From Ammoniphilus resinae (lineage in GTDB: Bacteria > Bacillota > Bacilli > Aneurinibacillales > RAOX-1), in contig NZ_JAGGKT010000003.1 in the NCBI RefSeq assembly GCF_017873965.1, positions 62,001-126,000 on the forward strand: a DNA stretch of 64,000 bases, read 5' to 3'. A program made the translations under genes and the position numbers. The notes under the pieces are model-generated. The model was given only the letters and a program-made list of their open reading frames with translations. It was not told where the DNA came from and made no database searches. This document shows, piece after piece, positions 37,461 through 46,368 of this stretch (position 1 is its first letter; each line of letters starts with the position of its first letter).

Positions 37461-39125
37461 TTGGCAAAGCAAAGCAATAAAGCGTTGTCTATTTTTGCCT
37501 TGGGCGGCGTTGGTGAAATAGGCAAAAACATGTATGTAGTTCAATACGACCAAGACATTGTCGTGATTGACGCAGGATTGAAATTCCCTGAGGAGGATAT
37601 GCTGGGGATCGATATGGTCATTCCAGATATTTCTTACCTTACGGAAAACAAGGAGAAGGTCCGTGCTATTCTTCTCACACATGGTCATGAAGATCATATT
37701 GGGGGACTAGTCTACGTTTTAAGGCATCTGAAGGTTCCAGTCTATGGGACGAAACTGACCATTGGACTAGTAACAGAGAAGTTAAGAGAAGCTGGAATTT
37801 TGGCGGATGTTAGCTTGAAAATCATTGATAATGACTCACAAATCGAACTGGGAACACTTCAGGCTTCATTTTTCAAAACAAATCACAGCATCCCTGATTC
37901 TGTAGGGGTTTGCATCGATACTCCAGAAGGAAAAGTTGTCCACACTGGTGATTTTAAGTTTGACCAAACTCCAGTTAATGATGAAGCTGCAGACCTGGCC
38001 AAAATGAGTGAAATTGGACAACAAGGGGTTCTAGCCCTGTTATCAGACAGTACCAATGCCGATAAACCAGGCTATACTGGATCAGAAAGGCTTGTGGGTA
38101 AAGCAATTGATGAGGTATTCTTTCGGGCTAATGGTAGAATTATCGTTGCCACCTTTGCATCCAACGTTCATCGTGTCCAGCAGGTTGTAGATGCAGCTGT
38201 GCATTATGGAAGAAAAGTAACGGTGATCGGACGCAGTATGCAGAATGTGGTTCGAATTGCTATTAATTTGGGCTATTTGCATGTACCCGACGGTACGTTC
38301 GTTGAAACAGATACTATCCAAAGTCTTCCTGCTGACCAAGTAGTCATTCTGACTACAGGTAGCCAAGGGGAACCTATGTCAGCCTTGACAAGGATGGCCC
38401 GAACATCCCATCGTAAGGTGGATATCTTGCCAGGTGATACCGTTATGATTGCCGCCACGCCTATTCCTGGTAATGAACGCCAAGTTGGAAGAATTGTTGA
38501 TCAGCTTTATCGGATTGGTGCAGACGTTATCTATGGTTCACAGATTCATGTATCCGGTCACGGATGCCAAGAAGAATTGAAATTAATGCTTAACCTTATG
38601 AAACCGAAATTTTTTATTCCGATCCACGGGGAATTTCGAATGCTTCATAGCCATGCTGGACTTGCAGAACAAGTTGGTGTCGAGAAAGAAAATATCTTCC
38701 TTCTTGACAATGGGGATACCGTTGAGATTTCTAACGGACAAGCCAGGTTAGCGGGAAGAGTTTCCACTGGACAAATTCTTATCGATGGACTTGGCGTTGG
38801 TGACGTTGGAAATATCGTCCTTCGCGATCGAAAACTGCTTTCCCAAGATGGAATACTTGTGGTTGTGGTTACCTTAAGCAGGCAAACTGGTGTCATTCTG
38901 TCGGGCCCAGATATCATTTCCAGAGGATTTGTCTATGTTCGTGAATCCGAGGAATTGCTCGATGAGGCTAGTAAATTAGTGACACAAATATTAAATAAAT
39001 GCATGGATGAGAAGGTAAATGATTGGTCTTCACTAAAAACAAATGTTCGTGAAGGATTAGGCCGATTCCTCTACGAAAAGACAAAGCGGAAGCCCATGAT
39101 TTTACCAATCATTATGGAAGCATAG
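37461..39125 (+). CDS. rnjB: Ribonuclease J
   Basis: RNase J enzymes are metallo-beta-lactamase/beta-CASP nucleases with endonuclease and 5'-3' exonuclease activity. The 554-residue protein has the metal motif THGHEDHIGG near residue 74, HTGDFKFD near 163, DSTNADKPGY, and the C-terminal domain from about 450. The location after dapA is that of rnjB (RNase J2) in B. subtilis; paralog assignment rests on synteny only. TTG at 37461 follows AGGAGGAAT. Confidence 0.94.
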   Translation: MAKQSNKALSIFALGGVGEIGKNMYVVQYDQDIVVIDAGLKFPEEDMLGIDMVIPDISYLTENKEKVRAILLTHGHEDHIGGLVYVLRHLKVPVYGTKLTIGLVTEKLREAGILADVSLKIIDNDSQIELGTLQASFFKTNHSIPDSVGVCIDTPEGKVVHTGDFKFDQTPVNDEAADLAKMSEIGQQGVLALLSDSTNADKPGYTGSERLVGKAIDEVFFRANGRIIVATFASNVHRVQQVVDAAVHYGRKVTVIGRSMQNVVRIAINLGYLHVPDGTFVETDTIQSLPADQVVILTTGSQGEPMSALTRMARTSHRKVDILPGDTVMIAATPIPGNERQVGRIVDQLYRIGADVIYGSQIHVSGHGCQEELKLMLNLMKPKFFIPIHGEFRMLHSHAGLAEQVGVEKENIFLLDNGDTVEISNGQARLAGRVSTGQILIDGLGVGDVGNIVLRDRKLLSQDGILVVVVTLSRQTGVILSGPDIISRGFVYVRESEELLDEASKLVTQILNKCMDEKVNDWSSLKTNVREGLGRFLYEKTKRKPMILPIIMEA

Positions 39126-39137
39126 AGCTTCAAGGAA

Positions 39138-39176
39138 GAAATAGCGGAAAATATTTCCGCTATTTTTGTTTTTTGG
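39138..39176 (+). terminator. Intrinsic terminator after rnjB
   Basis: AATAGCGGAAA (39140-39150) pairs with TTTCCGCTATT (39154-39164), followed by TTTGTTTTTT. Confidence 0.95.
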
Positions 39177-39351
39177 GTGGATTTTGGCGATAAACGTCTT
39201 CATCGGGGCTTTAGGGGAATCGGGACAGTACACCTCGCAATTCACCATGAACTGTTCTATTAAGGACCTTTTCCAACTTACCATACTACCTTCCCATTTT
39301 CGTTAAACTTTTTAATCCCCTCATGCACGGAATTCCTCCAACCCTTCTCTC

Positions 39352-39579
39352 TTTATTTTGCGATCGGACTGAGGAGACCTTATTTGGCTAAAAATCTCCT
39401 TTTTTGGGGGTGTAGTGGACTCAGAAGACCTTATTTACTTTAAACCCAAGGGTATTTGATGCTTAACAGTGGAATAAGGGCTTTTGGGTCCGGATCCCCC
39501 TCAAATTTTGGCATTTGATAAGAAATAGGGGCTCTGCGGTCCGCTTTATTTTGCGATCGGTCTGGGGGAGAACTTATTT
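39352..39579 (+). repeat. Cluster of degenerate palindromic intergenic repeats
   Basis: Within the 645-base gap between rnjB and tepA, the unit TTTATTTTGCGATCGG-(A/T)-CTG-x-GGAGA...CTTATTT occurs at 39352-39385 and 39545-39579, sharing 16 identical leading bases. Shorter related pieces occur at 39416-39436 in the same sense and at 39471-39493 and 39522-39543 in the opposite sense. The last two together with 39545-39579 form an imperfect 58-base palindrome. I see no ORF in the rest of the gap; a small hairpin ACCAG...CTGGT followed by TTTTCC lies at about 39623-39642. Confidence 0.65.
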
Positions 39580-39770
39580 CCGATAAAAATACAAAAATCA
39601 CGGCTGTCAGCAAATAAAAGGGACCAGCTATGCCTGGTTTTCCTTATGAAAAGGTCATTTCTCCGTGCCCCCCCACTTCCACACCGTATTTTCTTTCCAA
39701 ATCAGTCCATACTAACTTAAGGAATCATTGAAAGTTTTAGTTCATTTTTATAATAAATGGAGGGAATTAT

Positions 39771-40616
39771 ATGCCATTTGATATTCAGCAGTTTGGGGTA
39801 AAGCGGACGCAGATACCACCATTGCAAAATCGACCAGATCTTCGCCCACCGGTGAATCCGGGCTTAGCACCGACTCCCCGCGAGGAACAAGCACCTCAGG
39901 GGGATCCTCCGCAACAAGAGCCACAAGGGGATGCTAAAAAAAGTGCGCTTGTGGAAAGTATTCAACAATTAGGCCAGACATCCATTGCCTCAAGCCCTGA
40001 CAGCAATATCCATTGTTTAAGCATCATTGGTCAGATTGAAGGACATATGGCAATGCCGCCGCAAAATAAAACGACAAAGTATGAGCATCTGATTCCGCAA
40101 CTCGTCGCGATCGAACAAAATCCAAAAATTGAGGGATTGCTTGTCATTCTGAATACAGTTGGCGGAGATGTGGAAGCTGGCCTAGCCATCGCAGAAATGA
40201 TTGCTTCTCTTTCTAAACCGAAGGTAAGCCTTGTTTTAGGGGGGGGACATAGTATTGGGGTTCCTATAGCGGTTTCCTCTGATTATTCTTTTATTGCTCC
40301 CACAGCTACAATGACGATTCATCCTGTTCGTTTAACCGGGTTGGTTATTAATGTGGTGGAGTCCTTTGAATATCTGGAAAAAATGCAGGACCGCGTGGTC
40401 AACTTTGTAACAAGCCATTCTAAAATTGAAGAAAAAGTGTTCCGGGAGTTGATGCTGAAGGTCGGAGAACTTACCCGGGATGTAGGGACCAACGTTGTTG
40501 GTACAAAGGCTGTTGAATATGGGTTAATAGATGAAGTGGGCGGAATTGCGCAAGCTATGCATAAATTAAACCAACTGATCCAGGAAAATAAACAGAAGGA
40601 AAATTTATTACAGTAA
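39771..40616 (+). CDS. tepA: ClpP-like translocation-enhancing protease TepA
   Basis: TepA is a cytosolic, membrane-associated Clp-protease-fold protein linked to protein export and needed for sporulation-related functions in Bacillus. The 281-residue protein begins with a proline-rich, disordered stretch (about 1-60), then a ClpP-like domain with GGGHSIGVP near residue 160 (candidate nucleophile Ser) and MTIHPVR near 184 (candidate His). GGAGGG precedes the ATG. A -10-like TATAAT at 39749 with TTGAAA only 15 bases upstream is a weak promoter candidate. Confidence 0.93.
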   Translation: MPFDIQQFGVKRTQIPPLQNRPDLRPPVNPGLAPTPREEQAPQGDPPQQEPQGDAKKSALVESIQQLGQTSIASSPDSNIHCLSIIGQIEGHMAMPPQNKTTKYEHLIPQLVAIEQNPKIEGLLVILNTVGGDVEAGLAIAEMIASLSKPKVSLVLGGGHSIGVPIAVSSDYSFIAPTATMTIHPVRLTGLVINVVESFEYLEKMQDRVVNFVTSHSKIEEKVFRELMLKVGELTRDVGTNVVGTKAVEYGLIDEVGGIAQAMHKLNQLIQENKQKENLLQ

Positions 40617-40631
40617 AAAGGAGGGGGAAAA

Positions 40632-40859
40632 GTGATTATTTATTCTGTCATGCCTATGGAATTGATAATGGAAAATATGGAGGCTATGTCAGAAATCCAA
40701 TATGAAGAAACGGAGATCGACGGGGTGAAAATGGTTGTGGAACGAACCCCACAGACTTCTGAAGCGAAAATTGTTCGTTTGCTAAGCTGGAATCCACAGG
40801 ATTATTTAAACCCTCGATTTGCACCAGGTACAACGATTTATTTTCGGCCAAATGCATAA
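40632..40859 (+). CDS. ylzJ: YlzJ-like protein
   Basis: A 75-residue protein of the YlzJ-like family, of unknown function, found between tepA and spoIIIE/ftsK in many Bacillales. It has IIYSVMPMELI at the N-terminus and LLSWNPQDYLNPRFAPG cut near residue 50 and APGTTIYF towards the end. The start is GTG at 40632 after AAAAGGAGGGGG. Translated from the tepA transcript. Confidence 0.88.
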   Translation: MIIYSVMPMELIMENMEAMSEIQYEETEIDGVKMVVERTPQTSEAKIVRLLSWNPQDYLNPRFAPGTTIYFRPNA

Positions 40860-40886
40860 GCAAAACTATGATCCATGCCTTCAATA

Positions 40887-40895
40887 TGGTATAAT
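40887..40895 (+). promoter_or_regulatory. Extended -10 promoter of the spoIIIE leader
   Basis: TGGTATAAT is a perfect extended -10. No good -35 is visible. It would start an RNA at about 40901-40903, directly at the first helix of the leader described at 40901-41016. Confidence 0.65.
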
Positions 40896-40900
40896 TTGGA

Positions 40901-41016
40901 CAGAGGTTAAAAGCAAAAAGTTGGAAGATTATCCTTGCCGTTGATGGCTGAACAATTCGCAAGTTTATATTACTAACCTAAAGAGGGCAGTCTTCCAACT
41001 GCCCTTATACTGTTTT
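40901..41016 (+). ncRNA. Candidate regulatory leader RNA with alternative hairpins upstream of spoIIIE
   Basis: Three helices can be drawn. AGGTTA (40904-40909) pairs with TAACCT (40974-40979); CTTGC (40934-40938) with GCAAG (40959-40963) inside it; and GGGCAGT (40985-40991) with ACTGCCC (40998-41004) follows, ahead of TTATACTGTTTT. Alternatively, AGTTGGAAGA (40919-40928) pairs with TCTTCCAACT (40991-41000), which would break the GC-rich hairpin and the first helix arrangement. This looks like an attenuator or riboswitch-like leader, or a small RNA. No known class was recognised. It occupies much of the 334-base gap before spoIIIE. Confidence 0.5.
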
Positions 41017-41049
41017 GGTTCCAATCAAACTTTTCTTACCTCTAACTTT

Positions 41050-41168
41050 AAGAAAAGCTTCTATCGAAGCCATTTCGAAGAGGTAGTCGAGTCCATCTTA
41101 AGCGGAAGCTTTTCATGCCCACGGAAAGTTTAGGTACACTTTAAATTTTAGTGAACTTAAACTTTCCT
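41050..41168 (-). repeat. Dispersed intergenic repeat, copy 1 (inverted)
   Basis: On the minus strand this segment aligns over its whole length with 60563-60681. It is bounded by GAAAAGCTTCT (41052-41062) and GAAGCTTTTC (41105-41114), followed by a conserved tail ending GAACTTAAACTTTCCTAA. It lies directly upstream of spoIIIE. The termini are imperfect inverted repeats, so the transcript can fold into a long hairpin on either strand. Confidence 0.75.
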
Positions 41169-41193
41169 AAAAGGACAAAAAGGGGGAGTGCCT

Positions 41194-43575
41194 ATGGCGG
41201 CAAAGAAAACGAAAAAATCCTATCAATCAGCTACAAGAAAAAAGTTCTCTCTTAAAAATGACCTCGTTTTTGAACTTTATGGATTAATCCTACTGGCCGT
41301 TTCACTAATATCCTTGTCAAGATACGGTTGGTTTGGGGAAACCTTTGCCTGGGTTCTGCGTGTCATCGCAGGGACATGGGATTTTATAATCCCTTTAATC
41401 GGAATGTATTGCGCCGGGTTAATCATGGTTCAAAGAAAATGGCCGAATTTGTTAACACCAAGGTGGATAGGGTTATTTGTCTTCCTCTTTTCAATATTAT
41501 TATTCAATCATCTTTCTCTATTTGACCAACTGTCTGCACAGGGGAAATTTACAGATCAAAGTATCTTAAGAGTCACCTGGGACGCCATTCTTAAAGAAAA
41601 GGCACAACTGGAAAACGGACTGGCGTCAACCATAGATGTAGGTGGAGGAATGATTGGGGCAATTGGTTTATCTATTAACTATTATTTGTTTGCTAGAACA
41701 GGTACATTGATCATTGCCATCTTTTCCTTTTTAATTGGTGCGATGCTTTTATTCCAGCTATCTTATGTTACCCTTCTAACAAAATTGAAGCAAATACTTA
41801 CTGCCGGGTGGACGACGGTTTATGAAAAGAGTGTAGAGGCCGTTCAATTAATGTTGGAAAAGAAGGAAGGGAGCAATGAATCATCAAAACCGATGAAGAA
41901 ATCACAGGAGGAGAATATAGATTCACCAATTGATCTATTTCCTCATGTTTCCTCTGAAGAAAAAGATGATGTTGCTGAACCAATTATTCACGATTTTTCA
42001 GAAGTAGCTTATCAACAAGAAGAACTAGATTTAGGGTTTGAGGAGGCCCATTTAGCAAATGAAAAACAGCAAGTATCAGCACAAAAATCGGCTGAGGTTC
42101 TAGAAATCGATTTTAGTAAAAGTGACGATCAACTTGGGGTTATTCAGGAAGAACCTGATCTTAATTATACCCTTCCCAGTCTTCCACTTTTGGATAAGCC
42201 TCGGCAATCCAAGCAACATGGGAAAGAATATAGGGATATGCAATCCAATGCAAAGAAGCTGGAACAAACGTTGGAAAGCTTCGGTGTTAATGCTAGAGTG
42301 ATGCAAATACATAGAGGGCCAGCTGTTACCCGCTATGAAGTTCAGCCGGCAATTGGCGTTAAGGTGAGCAAGGTTGTCAATTTGGCAGATGACATTGCCT
42401 TGGCGCTCGCAGCTAAAGATATCCGGATTGAAGCCCCGATTCCGGGGAAATCTGCAATAGGAATTGAAGTCCCCAATTCCGAAGTCGCTGTGGTTAGCCT
42501 TCGCGAGGTATTAGAAACATCCTCTTATCAAGATAGTGAGGGGAAATTAACAGTAGGGTTAGGTCGTGATATTTCTGGTGAACCCATTATTGCCAATTTG
42601 GCGAAGATGCCGCATCTATTAGTAGCCGGTGCCACAGGTAGCGGGAAGAGTGTTTGTATAAACGGGATTATCACCAGTCTTTTGTTTAAGGCCAAGCCCC
42701 ATGAGGTAAAGTTGATGATGATCGATCCGAAGATGGTTGAATTAAATGTCTACAATGGAATCCCCCATCTCCTAGCACCGGTCGTTACGGATCCAAGAAG
42801 GGCATCTATGGCATTAAAAAAAGTTGTTGTCGAGATGGAAAAAAGATACGAACTGTTTGCCAAAAGCGGTACAAGAAATATCGATCTCTATAATCAAATG
42901 GTACTGCAAAGTGGTACTGGCAGTGCGCTTCCCTATATCGTTGTCATTGTGGACGAGCTTGCAGATTTGATGATGGTTGCTGCAGGGGATGTGGAGGACG
43001 CGATTTGCAGGTTAGCGCAAATGGCCCGTGCGGCAGGCATTCATCTTATTATTGCCACGCAGCGTCCATCTGTAGATGTTATTACTGGAGTGATCAAAGC
43101 AAATATTCCATCGCGAATTGCCTTTGGAGTTTCCTCCACGGTTGATTCCCGTACCATTCTTGATGCTGGTGGAGCTGAAAAATTGCTGGGCCGTGGGGAC
43201 ATGTTGTACCTTCCAATGGGGGCATCGAAACCTGTTCGAGTTCAAGGTGCATTTGTTTCTGAAGCAGAAGTTGAAACTGTTGTACACTTTGTAAAAGAAC
43301 AGCAAACAGCAAACTACCACACAGAAATGATTCCCGCCGAAGTGGAACCAAACGTGGAAACCAAGCCAGAGGATGACCTTTATGATGATGCAGTCAAACT
43401 GGTCATAGAAGCACAAACAGCATCCGCTTCCTTACTGCAAAGAAAATTCCGGATAGGTTATGCTAGAGCAGCAAGACTAGTCGATATGATGGAAGCAAAT
43501 CAAATTGTTGGGCCTTTTGAAGGAAGTAAGCCACGTGAAGTGTTGGTGAAAAAAAGTGAATCCAATATTTCTTAG
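41194..43575 (+). CDS. spoIIIE: DNA translocase SpoIIIE/FtsK
   Basis: This hexameric ATP-driven pump moves chromosomal DNA through the closing septum, into the forespore during sporulation. The 793-residue protein has four or so membrane segments in the first 190 residues, an acidic linker, the motor domain with GATGSGKSV near residue 478 and [12 protein letters not shown] near 582, and a C-terminal winged-helix gamma domain ([21 protein letters not shown], split at about 750) that reads the DNA orientation motifs. ATG at 41194 follows AAGGGGGAG. SpoIIIE rather than a second FtsK is assigned by synteny. Confidence 0.94.
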   Translation: MAAKKTKKSYQSATRKKFSLKNDLVFELYGLILLAVSLISLSRYGWFGETFAWVLRVIAGTWDFIIPLIGMYCAGLIMVQRKWPNLLTPRWIGLFVFLFSILLFNHLSLFDQLSAQGKFTDQSILRVTWDAILKEKAQLENGLASTIDVGGGMIGAIGLSINYYLFARTGTLIIAIFSFLIGAMLLFQLSYVTLLTKLKQILTAGWTTVYEKSVEAVQLMLEKKEGSNESSKPMKKSQEENIDSPIDLFPHVSSEEKDDVAEPIIHDFSEVAYQQEELDLGFEEAHLANEKQQVSAQKSAEVLEIDFSKSDDQLGVIQEEPDLNYTLPSLPLLDKPRQSKQHGKEYRDMQSNAKKLEQTLESFGVNARVMQIHRGPAVTRYEVQPAIGVKVSKVVNLADDIALALAAKDIRIEAPIPGKSAIGIEVPNSEVAVVSLREVLETSSYQDSEGKLTVGLGRDISGEPIIANLAKMPHLLVAGATGSGKSVCINGIITSLLFKAKPHEVKLMMIDPKMVELNVYNGIPHLLAPVVTDPRRASMALKKVVVEMEKRYELFAKSGTRNIDLYNQMVLQSGTGSALPYIVVIVDELADLMMVAAGDVEDAICRLAQMARAAGIHLIIATQRPSVDVITGVIKANIPSRIAFGVSSTVDSRTILDAGGAEKLLGRGDMLYLPMGASKPVRVQGAFVSEAEVETVVHFVKEQQTANYHTEMIPAEVEPNVETKPEDDLYDDAVKLVIEAQTASASLLQRKFRIGYARAARLVDMMEANQIVGPFEGSKPREVLVKKSESNIS

Positions 43576-43581
43576 CAAATA

Positions 43582-43641
43582 AGGGGCGAACCCATTCCTT
43601 TAAGTAGCGGATTCTGTCCAAGGCCTTGAGGATGGCCCCTC
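43582..43641 (+). terminator. Possible long-loop terminator or leader structure after spoIIIE
   Basis: AGGGGC and GCCCCT bracket a 48-base interior containing GGATTCTGTCC and CAAGGCCTTG mini-palindromes. The following CATAAAAAAAC is A-rich, not T-rich, so ordinary + strand termination is doubtful. Confidence 0.3.
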
Positions 43642-43662
43642 ATAAAAAAACAAAGAATGGAC

Positions 43663-43668
43663 TATAAT
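43663..43668 (+). promoter_or_regulatory. Probable -10 element for ymfF
   Basis: A perfect TATAAT lies 38 bases before the TTG start of ymfF. The -35 region (TCATAA at 17 bases) is poor. Confidence 0.4.
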
Positions 43669-43705
43669 GGAAATAACACACTTCCCTACAAAGGAGAGGA
43701 AAATT

Positions 43706-44986
43706 TTGAATCAACCTGCTTTTGAAACGGCTACCATAGATCAAATGAACCTGCATGTTCTACCCACAGATAAATTCAAAACAACAACGATTGTCGTCCA
43801 AATTGAGCAACAGTTAAAAGAAGAAACAGTTACCCCTACAGCGCTCCTTCCATTTATATTAAAGCGGGGAAGTGCGAAGTATCCTACCACGAAAGAGCTG
43901 CGTCAATTCTTGGACAGCTTATTTGGTGCAGTTTTCTATACTGATGTCATTAAAAAGGGAGAAAAACAAATTATTCAGCTTCAGCTGGAAATTGCTAATG
44001 AAAAATATTTGTCAGATACGAGCCCACTACTGCTAAAAGGGATTGAGTTTCTAGGAGAAATCATGACGAATCCTCTCATTCAAGACAATGGTTTTTCCAA
44101 AAACTATGTTCGATCTGAAGCTGATGTCCTGCAAAATAAAATCTCCGGTCTCATCGATGATAAAATCCGCTATGCCAATCAAAGGGTAACAGAAGAAATG
44201 TGCAAAGAAGAGCCTTACCGTCTTCTTTCATATGGAAAAGCAGAAGAACTGGCCGCAGTGGATCCAATACAGCTTTATGGCTATTATCAACAATTGCTTG
44301 CTGAGAATCCGATTGATATCTATGTAGTGGGGGATGTTGTTCCGCAAGAAGTGAAAGATGGCATTGCAAAATTTTTCAGAGTGAAACGCAATCAAATTCG
44401 GGATCTTCCTTTTGCTCCAACGCAAAAGAAGGTCGTCGAAGAAAATCTAATTGTAGAGAAATTGAAGGTCGGACAAGGAAAATTGAATATTGGTTGTCGC
44501 ACTCATACAACACTCGTTGATGACGATTACGAAGCCTTATTAGTCTATAATGGGATTTTAGGCGGGTTTCCGCATTCCAAACTTTTTGTTAATGTTCGGG
44601 AAAAGGCCAGCTTAGCCTATTATGCTGTTTCCAGATTGGAGAGTCATAAAGGAATTTTAATGATGATGTCAGGAATTGAAATTGACAAATTCGAGCAAGC
44701 CGTAGAAATCATGAAAAAACAATTACAGATGATGAAGGAAGGCACGATTTCAGATCAAGAAATGGCACAAACAAAGGCAACTTTAGTAAATCAATTATTA
44801 GAAACAAAAGACAATGCTCGAACAATCATCGATTTTTCATATAACAATCAGCTTACTGGAAATAAGAAAACAGTGGAAGGTATGATTGAAAAGATTAAAT
44901 CAACAACCATTGCCGATGTGGTTAAGATCGCCCAAAAAATTGAAGTGGATACAATTTACTTTTTACGGGACGAGGAGGGCAAATAA
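43706..44986 (+). CDS. ymfF: M16-like peptidase family protein YmfF (no zinc motif)
   Basis: A 426-residue protein of the M16 fold. Where an active M16 enzyme has HxxEH, this one reads LLPFILKRGSAKYPT, without the metal ligands, so it is probably non-catalytic and works with the adjacent YmfH. The later GGFPHSKLFVNVREKASLAYY region, split near residue 300, matches family core. TTG at 43706 directly follows AAAGGAGAGG; an ATG at 43667 sits in the -10 region and is rejected. It abuts ymfH with no gap. Confidence 0.9.
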   Translation: MNQPAFETATIDQMNLHVLPTDKFKTTTIVVQIEQQLKEETVTPTALLPFILKRGSAKYPTTKELRQFLDSLFGAVFYTDVIKKGEKQIIQLQLEIANEKYLSDTSPLLLKGIEFLGEIMTNPLIQDNGFSKNYVRSEADVLQNKISGLIDDKIRYANQRVTEEMCKEEPYRLLSYGKAEELAAVDPIQLYGYYQQLLAENPIDIYVVGDVVPQEVKDGIAKFFRVKRNQIRDLPFAPTQKKVVEENLIVEKLKVGQGKLNIGCRTHTTLVDDDYEALLVYNGILGGFPHSKLFVNVREKASLAYYAVSRLESHKGILMMMSGIEIDKFEQAVEIMKKQLQMMKEGTISDQEMAQTKATLVNQLLETKDNARTIIDFSYNNQLTGNKKTVEGMIEKIKSTTIADVVKIAQKIEVDTIYFLRDEEGK

Positions 44987-46267
44987 ATGGAACAAATACG
45001 TCATGATCAACTAAATGAAACCATTTATTACGAGAAAATGGAAAATGGTTTGGATGTTTATGTGCTACCAAAACATGGATTCAGTAAATCCTATGCGACA
45101 TTTACAACAAAATATGGTTCTATCGATAACCATTTCCAAGTACCTGGAAAAGATCCTGTCAAGGTTCCAGACGGAATTGCCCATTTTTTAGAGCATAAAA
45201 TGTTTGAACAAGAAGATGGCGATGTATTTAATGAATTTGCCAATAATGGGGCTTCAGCCAATGCGTTCACTAGCTTTGAAAGAACAGCCTATTTGTTTTC
45301 CAGCACAGGGCATGTGGTGGAGAATTTAACCATTCTGCTTAACTTTGTCCAGGCTCCATATTTTACGGAAGAAAATGTGGAGAAGGAGAAAGGGATCATT
45401 GGGCAGGAGATAAAGATGTATGATGATAATGCAGACTGGCGCGTTTACTTCGGTTTAATTGAAAATATGTATCATAACCATCCGGTGAAAATTGATATTG
45501 CAGGGACGATTGATTCCATTTCGCAAATCACTAAGGATACACTGTATACCTGCTATGAAACCTTCTATCATCCGAGTAACATGTTGCTCTTTGTTGTTGG
45601 GGCCGTAAAGCCTGAAGAGATTTTTCGTTTAGTCCGTGAGAATCAGGGACAAAAGGAGTATGGATTACAACCAGAAATTGAACGTTTTTTTGAAGAAGAA
45701 CCTGCGGAAGTGGCCAATCCCGTTTCAATTCGTGAGATGTCAGTGGCAATGCCCAAGGTAATGTTTGGTTTTAAAGAAAAAAAAGCTGGTTTGCAAGGGA
45801 AGAATTTACTCCAGCAGGAATTGACTACACAGCTTGTTCTCGATATTTTGCTTGGTCCAAGTTCAGATCTTTATCAAAAATTGTATGAGCAAGGACTAAT
45901 CAATGATACCTTCGGGACGGATTACAGTTGTGAAGCACAATATGCTTTTTCTGTGATTGGCGGCGACACACCAAATCCGGAGGAATTAGTGAAACAGGTT
46001 ACGGAAGGATTAGAAAAAGCAAAACAAACAGGCATTAGTCAAAAGGATTTTGAGTTAAGTAAGAAGAAAAAAATCGGAGCTTTTTTACGTTCCCTCAATT
46101 CCATTGAGTTTATCGCCAATTCCTTTACAAAATATAAATTCAATGGCACAGATTTGTTTGAAATTGTTCCTACGCTTGAGAACATCACTGTTGAACAGGT
46201 TAACGAACGGCTTAAGGATCACTTCCAAATGGAGCAAAGAAGTGTTTCCACGATTAAACCTGTATAG
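44987..46267 (+). CDS. ymfH: M16 family zinc peptidase YmfH
   Basis: The catalytic partner of YmfF. The 426-residue protein has the zinc motif HFLEH in GIAHFLEHKMFEQ near residue 65 and a further Glu in IIGQEIKMYDDN. Such M16 pairs, one active and one inactive, form a clam-shell peptidase in related systems; a heterodimer here is inference from adjacency. The ATG directly follows the ymfF stop, with GAGGAGGGC as ribosome binding site. The substrate is unknown. Confidence 0.92.
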   Translation: MEQIRHDQLNETIYYEKMENGLDVYVLPKHGFSKSYATFTTKYGSIDNHFQVPGKDPVKVPDGIAHFLEHKMFEQEDGDVFNEFANNGASANAFTSFERTAYLFSSTGHVVENLTILLNFVQAPYFTEENVEKEKGIIGQEIKMYDDNADWRVYFGLIENMYHNHPVKIDIAGTIDSISQITKDTLYTCYETFYHPSNMLLFVVGAVKPEEIFRLVRENQGQKEYGLQPEIERFFEEEPAEVANPVSIREMSVAMPKVMFGFKEKKAGLQGKNLLQQELTTQLVLDILLGPSSDLYQKLYEQGLINDTFGTDYSCEAQYAFSVIGGDTPNPEELVKQVTEGLEKAKQTGISQKDFELSKKKKIGAFLRSLNSIEFIANSFTKYKFNGTDLFEIVPTLENITVEQVNERLKDHFQMEQRSVSTIKPV

Positions 46268-46302
46268 TAACGTCTTGAAAAGCTGAAATAATGGAGGAGG
46301 AT

Positions 46303-46331
46303 GGGGATGGATTAGCTATCCCTATTTTTTC
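46303..46331 (+). terminator. Probable terminator after ymfH
   Basis: GGGAT (46304-46308) pairs with ATCCC (46318-46322), followed by TATTTTTT. It lies inside the extended open frame upstream of ymfI and supports a later start for that gene. Confidence 0.55.
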
Positions 46332-46368
46332 TGCCGATAAACTTACCGGAGAGGAATGCAATTTTAGA

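Noticed and set aside
39102-39284. Minus-strand frame in the rnjB-tepA gap
   Set aside because: It reads back through the rnjB terminator hairpin and has no ribosome binding site or family pattern.
43012-43416. 134-codon minus-strand frame opposite spoIIIE
   Set aside because: It overlaps the conserved motor domain on the other strand; its Cys/Asn/His-rich composition is typical of a shadow frame.
46291-46368. N-terminal extension of ymfI
   Set aside because: The stretch contains a terminator-like hairpin and lies before the conserved SDR start; the ATG at 46369 gives a standard N-terminus.
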